Assembly: GCF_001885615.1 (NCBI RefSeq)
Contig: NZ_LSRN01000045.1
Coordinates: 52,502 to 116,501 of the forward strand
Reading direction: 5' to 3'
From: Alkalibacterium sp. 20
Lineage (GTDB): Bacteria > Bacillota > Bacilli > Lactobacillales > Carnobacteriaceae_A
Length of the DNA stretch: 64,000 nt
A program made the position numbers and the translations under genes. This document shows, in pieces, positions 9,269-17,588 of this stretch. A model generated the notes under the pieces. The model was not told the DNA's origin. It did not search any database and saw only the letters and a program-made list of their open reading frames with translations. Each line of letters opens with the position of its first letter. Position 1 is the stretch's first letter.

Positions 9269-9367
9269 ATTATCAATCAGCTTAAAAATTTTTATACCTT
9301 TCATTATTCCGCCATACTCGTTAGAAGCAATGACATAGTCGACCATTCTATTTTTTTCCAATCCCAT
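9269..9367 (-). pseudogene. 3' remnant of a Cof-type HAD phosphatase
   Basis: The frame reads MVDYVIASNEYGGIMKGIKI then FKLIDN, which matches the C-terminal end of Cof-family HAD hydrolases. The intact paralogue at 10403-11182 ends in DYITSSNTDGGIVEGLKRYK then LID. Nothing of the catalytic N-terminal part (DxDGT) is present upstream on either frame up to 9532, so only about the last 25-30 residues survive. The frame runs on into the terminator hairpin. I see no start signal; it should not make a functional enzyme. Confidence 0.6.
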
Positions 9368-9532
9368 TGAATATGATGCAGGCGTCCATGACTATCCCTT
9401 AAAGGACCTGCTGCACCTCGCTTGGACTTTTTCTTCCTGCTATGAAGAGACGGCTTTTTTAAAAATTCAGCTCGTTTACTTATGAAGTAAATCCATCAAA
9501 CAGCAAGCGTTGTTTCTAAGTATATACGATAC

Positions 9533-10027
9533 CTAAGTGGTAAGAAGCACAAGCTGGTAGAATAGTCCGGCACAAGCCGCTAGAAAAAGAACCGTCTCGC
9601 TCACCTTCCCAGTCTTGTAATATATCAGCTTAAAACCAAACTGTATCCTCTTATTATAAACTGGCTGTAGCCATGCCACGCCGGTTTTCGAAAAAGAGTC
9701 TTCGACTAAGTGAGCAATATAGCCGGCAGTAGACCAGTAAGCCCATTCTAGAGGCTGCTGAAAAGACGACAAAATAAACTGAGCTGCCAGCATGAAGAAG
9801 ATAACGCCGATTATAGAGTGCAATAGCCCTCTATGTCCGAAGACCATTCTTATGCCATCGCTAATGCCTCGAGTTCGGTTGCCGATAAAGGATTTTGGGT
9901 GGTCGATATCCGGAAAAACCGAACCGATCCCCAGAGCAATAATGTTTCCGGCAGTTAAAGAATTGGTTGAAACAAGTAGCGGTAACACTGCGGCATAAGT
10001 GACAACGACATGTGATTTGTAAAGCAT
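9533..10027 (-). CDS. YdjM-like membrane-bound metal-dependent hydrolase
   Basis: 164-aa membrane protein of the YdjM/DUF457 family. Conserved segments are FPDIDHPKS near residue 39, FGHRGLLHS near residue 63 and AHLVEDSFSKTGVAWLQP near residue 105; the His and Asp residues are proposed metal ligands in this family. Several hydrophobic stretches suggest about four membrane segments. In Escherichia coli ydjM belongs to the LexA regulon; I see no LexA box here. The biochemical activity of the family is not established. The gene stands alone among gene fragments. Confidence 0.82.
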   Translation of the reverse strand: MLYKSHVVVTYAAVLPLLVSTNSLTAGNIIALGIGSVFPDIDHPKSFIGNRTRGISDGIRMVFGHRGLLHSIIGVIFFMLAAQFILSSFQQPLEWAYWSTAGYIAHLVEDSFSKTGVAWLQPVYNKRIQFGFKLIYYKTGKVSETVLFLAACAGLFYQLVLLTT

Positions 10028-10073
10028 ATTTTTCTCCTTCTAGAAAACAGATAAACTAAATCTGATTTAAAAA

Positions 10074-10309
10074 TTATTTTTGGTTTACTATAGTCCTTTT
10101 CATATCAGCCAGCTCCTCAATGATCGGCTGCTGAAAAGATAAGCCTTCACTCTGAGCAATTGAATCATACGCCTCTGCATATCTCTCTTTCGTGATAAGC
10201 TGACTAATTCTTCCTACAACGTAAAAGAAGTAAAGGAACGAGTTGGACGTCCTTGCCGGTGCAGAACGAGTCCCAATCTGATCCAATCAATCAGGCGATT
10301 TTCTTCCAT
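10074..10309 (-). pseudogene. Possible frameshifted small gene, unrecognised
   Basis: Two overlapping minus-strand frames look like one broken gene. From ATG 10309 the frame reads MEENRLIDWIRLGLVLHRQG and stops near 10214. The frame covering 10074-10286 continues with SNSFLYFFYVVGRISQLITK and ends EELADMKRTIVNQK. Joining them with one frameshift near 10250 gives a protein of roughly 75 residues. There is no good ribosome binding site. I do not recognise the family, and the whole may be chance. Confidence 0.3.
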
Positions 10310-10344
10310 TATAAAAGGCTACGAAAGATGTCAAAGAGGCTGGA

Positions 10345-10376
10345 ATAAGCATTTCTTTTAATAAAGAAATGCTTAT
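10345..10376 (-). terminator. Perfect 14-bp hairpin after the HAD phosphatase gene
   Basis: ATAAGCATTTCTTT and AAAGAAATGCTTAT form a perfect stem with a 4-nt loop just beyond the stop at 10403. There is no clean T-run on the minus side, so termination strength is uncertain. Confidence 0.5.
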
Positions 10377-10402
10377 CTCACCCTCTAATCTGCTTTTTAT
10401 TA

Positions 10403-11182
10403 TCAGTCGATCAACTTATAGCGTTTCAAACCCTCTACGATTCCGCCATCCGTATTGGAGGAGGTGATGTAGTCAGCTGCTTCCTTTACGTCATCGATTC
10501 CATTATCCATCACCACACTGTAATCAGCACGTTCCAGCATTTCCTTGTCATTCGGTCCGTCTCCAAATGCGTATAGCGGGACATTTTCCATTTCTATGGC
10601 TTTAAGTAAGGCATCAATGCCCGTTGCTTTGGAATGTCCTTTTGTGATCGTGTCCATGCTGTAAGGAGCATTCCGGTAAAAGGACAACTCCGGGAATGTA
10701 TCGATGAATTCATGATCCAGGAAAGGATCTTCATTTACCACAAGCATCATTAAGATTTCTTCTTTTTCGCCAAGGGTACTATCAATTTCAGGCGGATTTT
10801 CATGGATAAAGTTATAGGCCTTTTTCAACGTTTCACTATAGCGTGTAGTTCGTATCTTGTCAGTACTGTATAGAGAAAGTGGTAGTTTCTTTTCATTCAT
10901 CATTTGTTTCAGGAGATCCACCAGTGACTTCGGAATAACATTACGGTATACTTCTTTTCCTTCGTATTGGATATATTGTCCGTTGAGGGTAATGAACGAA
11001 TCGATCACCGTTTCTTCCAGTACATGCTGGATTTCCAGTGGGCTTCTTCCAGTCGCTATGAAAGGTACTGCACCCTTTGCTTTCAACTGAACGAGCGCTT
11101 CTTTTACCTCTTCATCCACTAATGACTCGTCATTTAACAATGTTCCATCCAAATCAAAAAACACTAATGCGGTTGGCTTCAT
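10403..11182 (-). CDS. Cof-type HAD-superfamily phosphatase
   Basis: 259-aa cytoplasmic phosphatase of the Cof group, which dephosphorylates sugar phosphates, flavin or pyridoxal phosphates with broad specificity. Motif I DLDGTL is at residues 10-15 (nucleophile Asp10), the phosphate-binding ATGRSP follows near residue 49, and motif IV appears as FGDGPNDKEML near residue 205. The start is ATG 11182 with AAAAGGAGT upstream; the open frame upstream to 11497 is unsupported. A hairpin follows the stop. A degraded paralogue lies at 9269-9367. The substrate is unknown. Confidence 0.88.
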   Translation of the reverse strand: MKPTALVFFDLDGTLLNDESLVDEEVKEALVQLKAKGAVPFIATGRSPLEIQHVLEETVIDSFITLNGQYIQYEGKEVYRNVIPKSLVDLLKQMMNEKKLPLSLYSTDKIRTTRYSETLKKAYNFIHENPPEIDSTLGEKEEILMMLVVNEDPFLDHEFIDTFPELSFYRNAPYSMDTITKGHSKATGIDALLKAIEMENVPLYAFGDGPNDKEMLERADYSVVMDNGIDDVKEAADYITSSNTDGGIVEGLKRYKLID

Positions 11183-11750
11183 TTGAATACTCCTTTTAAA
11201 ATCATATTTACTTGATTGACCTATATCTCCAATGAAATTTTGATCCCTATCTATTTCGGGACTGGGCGAATATTTATTGCAATCATACCAGCTTTCGGAT
11301 CCTTTCTCTGCACACTGATGGAATCTCACTGAAGAAACCATCAGTGGGTCAAACACACAATCCTCCTTATACAATAAGGCTTCATTCGTTTGAGTCATTT
11401 CCATTATACCTTTTATTTGCATTGTTTTAAAAATTTTAAACCGATATTTGATTTCAACAAAAAAATAAGCCTTGCAACATTGGATGACTAGCGTCAAACC
11501 AACGTTACAGTGCCTATTATTTTAAAGAGTATGGAGTTGAGGGGAGTCGGTATTTCTGTATATTACCATTTGTCAATAACCATACTCCAATAAAACCTAG
11601 GCTTGTCGGGTAATTTAAGTCTATATTTTCATTATTAAATCTTTTATCGGGAAATCACGGAAATATAGCTCTTATGCCGGATACAGCTTCTTTTTTAACG
11701 TCACATATATGTCTGCCACTGTTTTCTTATAGTCCGACAGACATCTTTTT
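11183..11750. other. 568-nt gene-free stretch before the phosphatase gene
   Basis: It holds the left copy of the ssrA-derived repeat (11531-11549), which marks the left edge of the island. A hairpin with a plus-strand T-run lies at about 11709-11750. The minus-strand open frame to 11497 has no start signal or homology I can see. Otherwise I see nothing. Confidence 0.5.
11531..11549 (-). repeat. Left attachment site: 19-bp copy of the ssrA 3' end
   Basis: The sequence ATGGAGTTGAGGGGAGTCG is identical to 15986-16004, where it forms the 3' end of tmRNA. Flanking bases differ on both sides, as expected for a site-specific recombination scar. Confidence 0.8.
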
Positions 11751-12374
11751 TCAGTTCAGTGTATTTCCTTCTGCAGGAATAGGTGTGTTCTTCAGCATGC
11801 CTGCAAGGTGATATGTGTTGTAAGCAAGCCTTTTAATGGCAGCTTTCGTAAATTCATTTTCCTTTCCAGCATCCATATAGGACGCTCCTGGACCGGCTTC
11901 TCCAACCCAATACGCATCCACATTCGGTGGAACCACGAATCCAATATGAGACAATCCATATAATAAGGATGCAGACGCATGCTTAGCGCCATCTTCATTG
12001 CCCGTCACTACTACTCCTCCGACTTTGTTATAGAAAACAGCTTGTCCTTTATCATTGGTTTTGCTGCTGCTACCGTAGAGTCTTTCAATAACTTGGGTAG
12101 CTAATGAGCTTTTCTCTCCCAGCCATAGCGGGGTTCCAATAATGAGAATATTTGCTGCTTGGACTTTTTCATAAATTTCCGGCCATTCATCCTCTCCACC
12201 CATATCCTCTTGCACGCCAAGCGCAATTTTATAATCAGCCAGCCGGATAATTTCAGATTCGACTCCCAACTGTTTGTAATGAACTTGCACATCGTTCATA
12301 AATCCTTCTGTATGAGACAGTTCGCCTGTGCTTTTTAATGAAGCATTTAAGAATAAAGCTTTTAATGGTTGCAT
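11751..12374 (-). CDS. NADPH-dependent FMN reductase / flavodoxin-fold oxidoreductase
   Basis: 207-aa flavodoxin-like reductase. The N-terminus LKALFLNASLKSTGE has the phosphate-binding loop used for FMN in this family, and IIGTPLWLGEKSS near residue 79 and VVVTGNEDGAKHASA near residue 121 are the second and third flavin-contact loops of NAD(P)H:FMN and quinone reductases. It lies inside the ssrA island. Its neighbour is a FAD oxidoreductase and the two might act in one redox detoxification pathway (inference). No typical substrate-specific residues are evident. Confidence 0.82.
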   Translation of the reverse strand: MQPLKALFLNASLKSTGELSHTEGFMNDVQVHYKQLGVESEIIRLADYKIALGVQEDMGGEDEWPEIYEKVQAANILIIGTPLWLGEKSSLATQVIERLYGSSSKTNDKGQAVFYNKVGGVVVTGNEDGAKHASASLLYGLSHIGFVVPPNVDAYWVGEAGPGASYMDAGKENEFTKAAIKRLAYNTYHLAGMLKNTPIPAEGNTLN

Positions 12375-12560
12375 CTAATTACTCCCCTTCAATTCATTTA
12401 ATGGTTTCTTCTGTGTTCTAATACTGTTTTATATTCAAAATCCTTCAATGTCGCTTTTGGCAACAAGTATTTCTGGAAATCAAAAGTTTTCAATTCCTGA
12501 TCATCAGCTGTGGTACTGCAATTTTGTCCATGTTTTATTAACCTGCATCTTCAATTATTT

Positions 12561-13928
12561 CTAAAGCATATATCCTAAATCAGAAGCTGCCGTTGGATAA
12601 GCATAGATCATCTGCTTGAGGTCCTTGACCGCTAAATCAAACTGTATGGCTGTGGCAAAATGATTGATCAATTCATCTGCTTCGTGGCTGATTAAGTGGG
12701 CACCGAGTATTTTACCGGTCTCTTCATCAGTGATAACTTTCACCATTGCAAATTTTTCATTTGTGCGCTTGTAGGTGTACCAGTCAGATGTCTCCATTTT
12801 ATTCACTTTGATTTGATGGCCCTTTTCCCTCGCCTGATCTTCAGATAATCCAACAGATGCCAGTTTGGGAAGAGTGAACACAACAGTCGGCATCACTTTG
12901 TAATTAGGTAACCGGTGATTTCCTTTGAGCAGATTTGATGCCACTACATGCGACTCCATCGATGCAACCGGGGTTAACGGAAGTCCCTCGGTCGCGGCTG
13001 CATCCCCGGCTGCGTATACTCTTGGATTGGTGCGGCTTTGAAGAAATTCATTGACGGCAATGCCGCTTTTTTCGCGTTCTACGTTCCCTTTTTCAAGTTG
13101 CATATCTTCTAAGTCAGGTATACGCCCTGCACCATGTAGAACCAGATCACCTTCCCAGTGAATCTGTTGGCCATTATTAACTCCATTTACGATGTAAGAA
13201 GATCCTTTTTTTTCAATCGACTTTGCTTCCGTATTGAGATGGATATGAATTCCGATTTCTTTCGATTTCTCCATCAGCAGTTCAACTAAATCCGGTTCGA
13301 AGTTCTCAAGCGGGCGTTTGCCACGGTGAATGATATGTACTTCCGATCCGGCCCGTGCAGCGATATGGGCAAATTCGAAAGAGATATATCCACCGCCGAT
13401 AAACACCATTTTTGCTGGAAGCTCGTCCAATTCCAAGAATTCATCGCTGTATGTGAGATGTTCCGTCCCTTCAATCGGCAAAGGTTCAGGTTTGGCTCCG
13501 TTTGCGATCAGAATGTACTTTCCGTTCAAAACGTCTTCGCCTACTTGAATTTTGTCTTCGCTCAAAAAAGAAGCTCGTCCATGAAAGACATGAATTCCTG
13601 CTTTTTGAAAGTTCTTCACTCTGTTATCCGGCACCGGTTCGGTAAAGGTACGCTTATAGGCCATCAATTCCGGCCAATTGATGCTGGAATCAGAACTGAT
13701 ACCCTTCCCTTTCATTCTATTAATACCATCAATCATTTCCGCAGCTCCCACAAGCACTTTTTTCGGATCGCATCCTCGGAGAGCACAGGTACCGCCAAAA
13801 GGCTGTGAATCGACTATTGCGACTTTCCACCCTGCTTTATTACACTTGAAAGCTGCAGCGGAACCTCCCGAACCCGTCCCAATGATAATCAAATCAAATT
13901 TCCCTTCCACTTCCCTCATCCTTTCCAT
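12561..13928 (-). CDS. Pyridine nucleotide-disulfide oxidoreductase (glutathione/mercuric reductase-like)
   Basis: 455-aa flavoprotein of the glutathione reductase, dihydrolipoamide dehydrogenase and mercuric reductase superfamily. The FAD motif GTGSGGSAAA is near residues 17-26. The redox-active disulfide is in GGTCALRGC, Cys48 and Cys53. The NAD(P)H Rossmann motif GGGYISFEFA is near residue 178 and the second FAD motif YAAGDAA near residue 305. The C-terminal dimerisation domain is shorter than in GR and lacks the HPT catalytic pair typical of GR or LPD; it reads YAYPTAASDLGYML instead of the usual HxHPTxSE. No MerA-type C-terminal CysCys is present, so the substrate is uncertain. The start is weakly supported; ATG 13919 is an alternative. 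Confidence 0.83.
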   Translation of the reverse strand: MERMREVEGKFDLIIIGTGSGGSAAAFKCNKAGWKVAIVDSQPFGGTCALRGCDPKKVLVGAAEMIDGINRMKGKGISSDSSINWPELMAYKRTFTEPVPDNRVKNFQKAGIHVFHGRASFLSEDKIQVGEDVLNGKYILIANGAKPEPLPIEGTEHLTYSDEFLELDELPAKMVFIGGGYISFEFAHIAARAGSEVHIIHRGKRPLENFEPDLVELLMEKSKEIGIHIHLNTEAKSIEKKGSSYIVNGVNNGQQIHWEGDLVLHGAGRIPDLEDMQLEKGNVEREKSGIAVNEFLQSRTNPRVYAAGDAAATEGLPLTPVASMESHVVASNLLKGNHRLPNYKVMPTVVFTLPKLASVGLSEDQAREKGHQIKVNKMETSDWYTYKRTNEKFAMVKVITDEETGKILGAHLISHEADELINHFATAIQFDLAVKDLKQMIYAYPTAASDLGYML

Positions 13929-14041
13929 ATAAAAAGAGAAAGTATTTTTCCCCTTTACTTTTTATCATACTAGCCCTACTATTTTACCAATCATATCATC
14001 AAAATCACCTCTTAACTAGCGATACAGCCCATGCGATCCGG

Positions 14042-14500
14042 TTACCCGGCGTAGCGGGAAACTTTACTGCCGTCTTTATCCAGTGTAATGGCGGCCAGTT
14101 TAAACCCTACAGCTATTGTCAGATAGGGAGCCATTAAAACTTTTAAATCGTCTGCGGTTAAGCCGAACTGTATGGCAAGTGTTGCGCTGTAAATCACCCC
14201 GCCCGCGTTTCCAGCCATGACATGTGCCCAAAGGATTTTTCCTGATTGATGATCGACAACCAGTTTAAAGACACCGCTTGTTTCCCTTTTTTCTAATACT
14301 CGGGGCACATTTTCCAGCGGCTGGATGGAAATCTTCACGTCATATACCTGATTCCGGGCTTGCTGTTCAGTCAGCCCGACTGTCGCAATGGACGGGTTGG
14401 TAAAAATCATGTCCGGCACAAACCGAAAGTCCACTTTCTTATCCGAAGATTCCAAAGCGTTCTCAACCACGATCCCGCCTTCATAGGTAGTTAAAAAAGA
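14042..14500 (-). pseudogene. 5'-truncated mercuric reductase (merA-like) fragment
   Basis: Only the C-terminal dimerisation domain survives. In-frame residues upstream of the open frame ([18 protein letters not shown]) join the MerA-like [26 protein letters not shown], and the terminal [19 protein letters not shown]. MerA normally ends in a vicinal Cys-Cys followed by Ala-Gly that hands Hg(II) to the active site. Here the corresponding end is SRYAG, so the Cys pair is missing. The FAD domain and active-site disulfide are absent. It lies in the island beside another disulfide reductase. Confidence 0.7.
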
Positions 14501-14975
14501 CTAAGATAACACTGGGAAAAGCCATAATACGCACAAAAAACACCATAATTAGAATTGAGGCCTTAAGCATGGTGCTGATTTGTGTTCAATTGTTTGAAAA
14601 TACCGCAGTATAGCTATAGTCTTGCTACTAAAGCTATACTGTATCTAGCAGGGTTCTTTTTTTATTACTACTTAACTTAACATTACAATATAATACGATA
14701 CGATATAACACAGTATCATGCGATACATCATGTACTACATTAATAGTATACAACTTCAATTTTAATCCTTCAGGTCTAACGTAAGGTTAAATAGGTTCTG
14801 GAAAAACACACTTTTATCGACGAGGATATTATAAGGCTTTGAACTAAGAAGCTGATGTAAATATTTCATCGTAGAATACTTTAATGAAAGGCAATGCAAC
14901 AACTTAAATACTGAACGACATAACTATTAACTGTCCTGCTACATATCCCAACTATTAATAGGGTATTAGATATCA
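14501..14975. other. Gene-free, AT-rich stretch inside the island
   Basis: About 475 nt between the merA fragment and the integrase remnant. I found no frame with a start signal. A weak hairpin with a plus-strand T-run lies near 14625-14665, and simple ACGATA-type runs near 14690-14730. It is probably decayed cargo. Confidence 0.4.
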
Positions 14976-15836
14976 TTAATGAAATAAATACTCTCTTACA
15001 CCATCGATTAACTCTTTTTCAGTAATATTTAAATATCTTGTCGTAACTTCTGAACTGCTATGACCAAACCCTTTACTTATTAATACTACGTTTGCTCCTG
15101 CTTTCAGTAAATTAGTTGCGAACCCTCTTCTTAAACAATATGGATTAATATTTCTAAAATTATATTTAATGGAGTATTCAAATAATCTTTTCTGTATAGT
15201 ATTAGAATTGCTCCCTCCTTTGCATATGCCTTCACCAGATCGATTAATAAAGAGGTAATCATTATAGTACCATCGAGGTATACAATATTATCAGTAAAAT
15301 CAAAGTGTCTTTCTCTGTTAAACATCATAGTAGAATTTCTTATTCCTGTTCTATACATCAAAAAGATCGCCTCTGCATCACGTATACCAAAAAAATCATT
15401 AAAGTTCAAAGTAGACAACAATTTTGAACGTCGTTTTCCTTCGCACTATGTTTTTGTTCTGAATCAACTTAAATTCTAATGTTCTTCCAGTAATTACACT
15501 GTACATAATTCGTGTCGTATAGACGATTCAAACTAGCTTTTAATGACTTTAGTCTTATATTTTTTGTTGAGTTTGCAGCTCCATGATAGAGAGCCAATCA
15601 TAAATAGTATTTGCATTTAATTCCGATAGTTCATATATTCTCTGTCCCTTGCAATAATTAATATAATGCTTATACCATTTCATATAATTCCTTACTGTTC
15701 TTGGTCTAAGGTTCTCTAATTTAAGTCTAGTCTCCAAAAAATCTAAATAATTCTCTAACTCGTTATGTTTACCGCTAATATGTCCAAACTCAATAGATTC
15801 CTCTTGACCTTTTAAATCAACTGTATAAAGCCCCAT
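14976..15836 (-). pseudogene. int: Broken tyrosine recombinase (island integrase)
   Basis: The N-terminal part (15555-15836) has a good AAAGGAGAG ribosome binding site and a SAM-like core-binding domain with LENYLDFLETRLKLENLRPR and TVRNYMKWYKHYINYC. A second frame (15131-15421) carries the start of the catalytic domain, including FLMYRTGIRNS with the first catalytic Arg. A third stretch ending at 14976 reads INPYCLRRGFATNLLKAGAN, then GFGHSSSEV and TTRYLNITEKE, giving the second Arg, the GH box and the Tyr nucleophile. At least two frameshifts and one in-frame stop separate the pieces, so it is inactive. It sits next to ssrA. Confidence 0.8.
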
Positions 15837-15931
15837 ACATCTTCTCTCCTTTACTTTTTCTTATCACACTCCGTATTCCTTTTTAGTCTAGTCCGTCTCC
15901 CAAATAGCATAATATAGCCTCTAAAGACAAC

Positions 15932-15977
15932 AAAAAAGGCTAGAAACACTGAATAATCAGCACTTCTAACCTTTTAT
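15932..15977 (-). terminator. Terminator of ssrA
   Basis: On the minus strand AAAAGGTTAGAAGTGCTGA pairs with TCAGTGTTTCTAGCCTTTT, followed by further T residues, right after the mature tmRNA end. It lies inside the island, so it came with the element or was acquired on integration. Confidence 0.8.
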
Positions 15978-15985
15978 AAAAATCA

Positions 15986-16004
15986 ATGGAGTTGAGGGGA
16001 GTCG
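15986..16004 (-). repeat. Right attachment site: 19-bp repeat at the ssrA 3' end
   Basis: Identical to 11531-11549. It covers the acceptor-stem 3' strand and part of the T-arm of tmRNA, so integration keeps the RNA gene intact. Confidence 0.8.
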
Positions 16005-16357
16005 AACCCCTGTCCAAGCACATCGACACTCAAGCGTCTACGTTCATAGCTTTACTATTTAAAGTTTCGCTCAACACTAGCCGTAAAACAGGCATCATGC
16101 GCTGCTAGTCTGATAATCTCTTCTCAGTCTTCCAGACGGAAAGACTGATCGTATCCCACATATTATAGGACCCGATACCGAGTACATGGGTGATACCGGT
16201 CGGATCACGCTATAAGAAGCTGTTGTTACGCAGCTAAAGCGTATGTGTTGCTATTATTGTTTGCAGTTATATTTAACTGTGACGTTGATACGCAGTCTCG
16301 TCACCTGCGGAACGCAACCCAAGCTCAATCTATGCCTGTCGAATCCGTAACAACCCC
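15987..16357 (-). ncRNA. ssrA: Transfer-messenger RNA (tmRNA)
   Basis: Rescues stalled ribosomes by adding a degradation tag. The 5' end GGGGTTG (16351-16357) pairs with the 3' end CAACTCC to form the acceptor stem, and the GGATTCGACAGG and GGTTCGACTCCCC segments are the conserved tRNA-like domain. The tag frame runs from 16264 to 16226: resume codon GCA and peptide ANNNSNTYALAA, then TAA. The ending YALAA is the lactic-acid-bacterium type. CCA is not encoded: TTG follows the discriminator A. Its partner smpB is at 20087-20551. Confidence 0.97.
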
Positions 16358-16393
16358 GACATAATAAAATGAGTCTCATTTGACTATATAGAT

Positions 16394-16399
16394 ATTATA
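16394..16399 (-). promoter_or_regulatory. ssrA: Extended -10 promoter of ssrA
   Basis: TGCTATAAT on the minus strand is an extended -10 element placed about 37 nt before the mature 5' end. The -35 region is poor, so the TG extension probably matters. The same TGCTATAAT occurs before pepF. Confidence 0.6.
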
Positions 16400-16555
16400 G
16401 CACATATTTGTGGAAAATAAAAGTCTACTTCACTTTCGTTTTGTAAGTATCCATCGCAAAAAACAACTGCCCTAAAGCTTTTTTCACCATATAAGTAATG
16501 TCCGACAATCAATTCGATGAACAAACTTTAATCAGTAAAAGTTTAACTAATGTAC

Positions 16556-16595
16556 AAAAAGACACACCTATTTAATTGAAATAGGTGTGTCTTTT
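16556..16595 (-). terminator. Terminator after the panE-like gene
   Basis: Near-perfect stem AAAGACACACCTATTT / AAATAGGTGTGTCTTT with a 5-nt loop and T-runs on both strands, just beyond the stop at 16629. Confidence 0.88.
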
Positions 16596-16628
16596 ATCGT
16601 ATTTTTAACTCTTAACTAAATATTTTTA

Positions 16629-17567
16629 TTATTTTGTTGCTCTTTTAATACCTAAAATATCTTCTTTGGCATGGATCAGGTCCGTAATGTTTTGACAATA
16701 AGGTGCTTCAAGATTAAGTCTTTTTGAAGCTTCAGCTACTGAACCATTTAAAAAGTCTATTTCAGTTGGTCTCTTATTTGCCAAGTCCTGATGCATAGAT
16801 GGATAATGAGCCCCTACTTTTTCAGCTAATGCTTTAAGATAGGTAATTGTTTCTTCAACGTCAAGGTTGATATCATCCTGACGTTTGGCTAATGTAGCAA
16901 ATTCTGTTACGATTCCTGATAACATTGAATCAATTGTTGAAGTCGCGAATACTTCTTCGATATTCGAATCTAGCAATGCGCACAAGGCATTCATTGTGCC
17001 GTTGACACACGCTTTACGCCAAGTTGTATAGTTGACGTTGTCACTATACACTCCGTATAAACCGCTTTTTTTCAGAATATCGACTATTTGTAATGCTCCA
17101 TCTTTTTCCTCAGGAACACTATTTTGTAGTTCAACCGGTCCTTGTCCATCAAAGTGTGTAATTCCGGGAGCATCGATACCAGCCGTCCATACTGTCGTAC
17201 CCATGATAATATTCTTTTTATCTACAAATGCTTCCAGTGTTTGTAAATGACCTAAGCCGTTTAACAAACAAATGATTTTAGTATCTTTACCTATGATGTG
17301 CTCAATACTTTTCATCATTGATTTTAATCCCATTGATTTTGTGAAAACAAAAATGGCATCCATTTCTTCATTAAATTCATTAGGTTTACAAATCTTCATT
17401 GCTTGATTATCTTCAACGCCATTAACCGTAATGGTTAACCCGTTTTCAGAGATTACTTGGATATGTTGTTCCCAATTATCTAGTAATGTCACGTCTTCGC
17501 CACTTTTTTGTAAATGATAACCAAATCCGCACCCTAATGCTCCTGATCCTGCAATTGCTATTTTCAT
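16629..17567 (-). CDS. Ketopantoate reductase family protein (PanE/ApbA)
   Basis: 312-aa NADPH-dependent reductase of the 2-dehydropantoate 2-reductase family. The N-terminal GSGALGCGFG (from residue 7) is the nucleotide-binding loop, and the middle segment with WRKACVNGTMNALCAL carries the family's conserved Lys and Asn of the catalytic region. The C-terminal helical domain keeps EIDFLNGSV. The gene follows a PfoR-type permease by 21 nt and is clearly co-transcribed. No panB or panC is nearby, so the true substrate may be another 2-keto acid related to what the permease carries (inference). Confidence 0.85.
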   Translation of the reverse strand: MKIAIAGSGALGCGFGYHLQKSGEDVTLLDNWEQHIQVISENGLTITVNGVEDNQAMKICKPNEFNEEMDAIFVFTKSMGLKSMMKSIEHIIGKDTKIICLLNGLGHLQTLEAFVDKKNIIMGTTVWTAGIDAPGITHFDGQGPVELQNSVPEEKDGALQIVDILKKSGLYGVYSDNVNYTTWRKACVNGTMNALCALLDSNIEEVFATSTIDSMLSGIVTEFATLAKRQDDINLDVEETITYLKALAEKVGAHYPSMHQDLANKRPTEIDFLNGSVAEASKRLNLEAPYCQNITDLIHAKEDILGIKRATK

Positions 17568-17588
17568 AAATCTTATCCCCTTTTGTGT

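Larger units (their letters stand above)
11531..16004. mobile_element. Remnant of an integrative element inserted at the 3' end of ssrA
   Basis: A 19-bp exact direct repeat flanks this 4.5-kb segment: 11531-11549 and 15986-16004. The right copy is the 3' end (acceptor and T-arm strand) of the tmRNA gene, a classic tyrosine-integrase target. A broken tyrosine integrase gene lies immediately inside the right end, as expected for ssrA islands. Cargo is an FMN reductase, a FAD disulfide oxidoreductase and a 5'-truncated merA. The element is immobile because its integrase is frameshifted and it has lost any excisionase I can see. Confidence 0.75.

Noticed and set aside
9368..9532. Possible transposase fragment reading GPLRDSHGRLHHIQWD on the minus strand
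   Set aside because: Too short, no recognisable catalytic motif and no start or terminal repeats.
11183..11497. N-terminal extension of the HAD phosphatase frame
   Set aside because: The conserved start MKPTALVFFDLDGT has its own AAAAGGAGT site; the extension is unlike any family member.
13926..15130. Mercury-resistance operon
   Set aside because: Only a 3' merA-like fragment is present; no merR, merP or merT, and the fragment lacks the terminal Cys pair.
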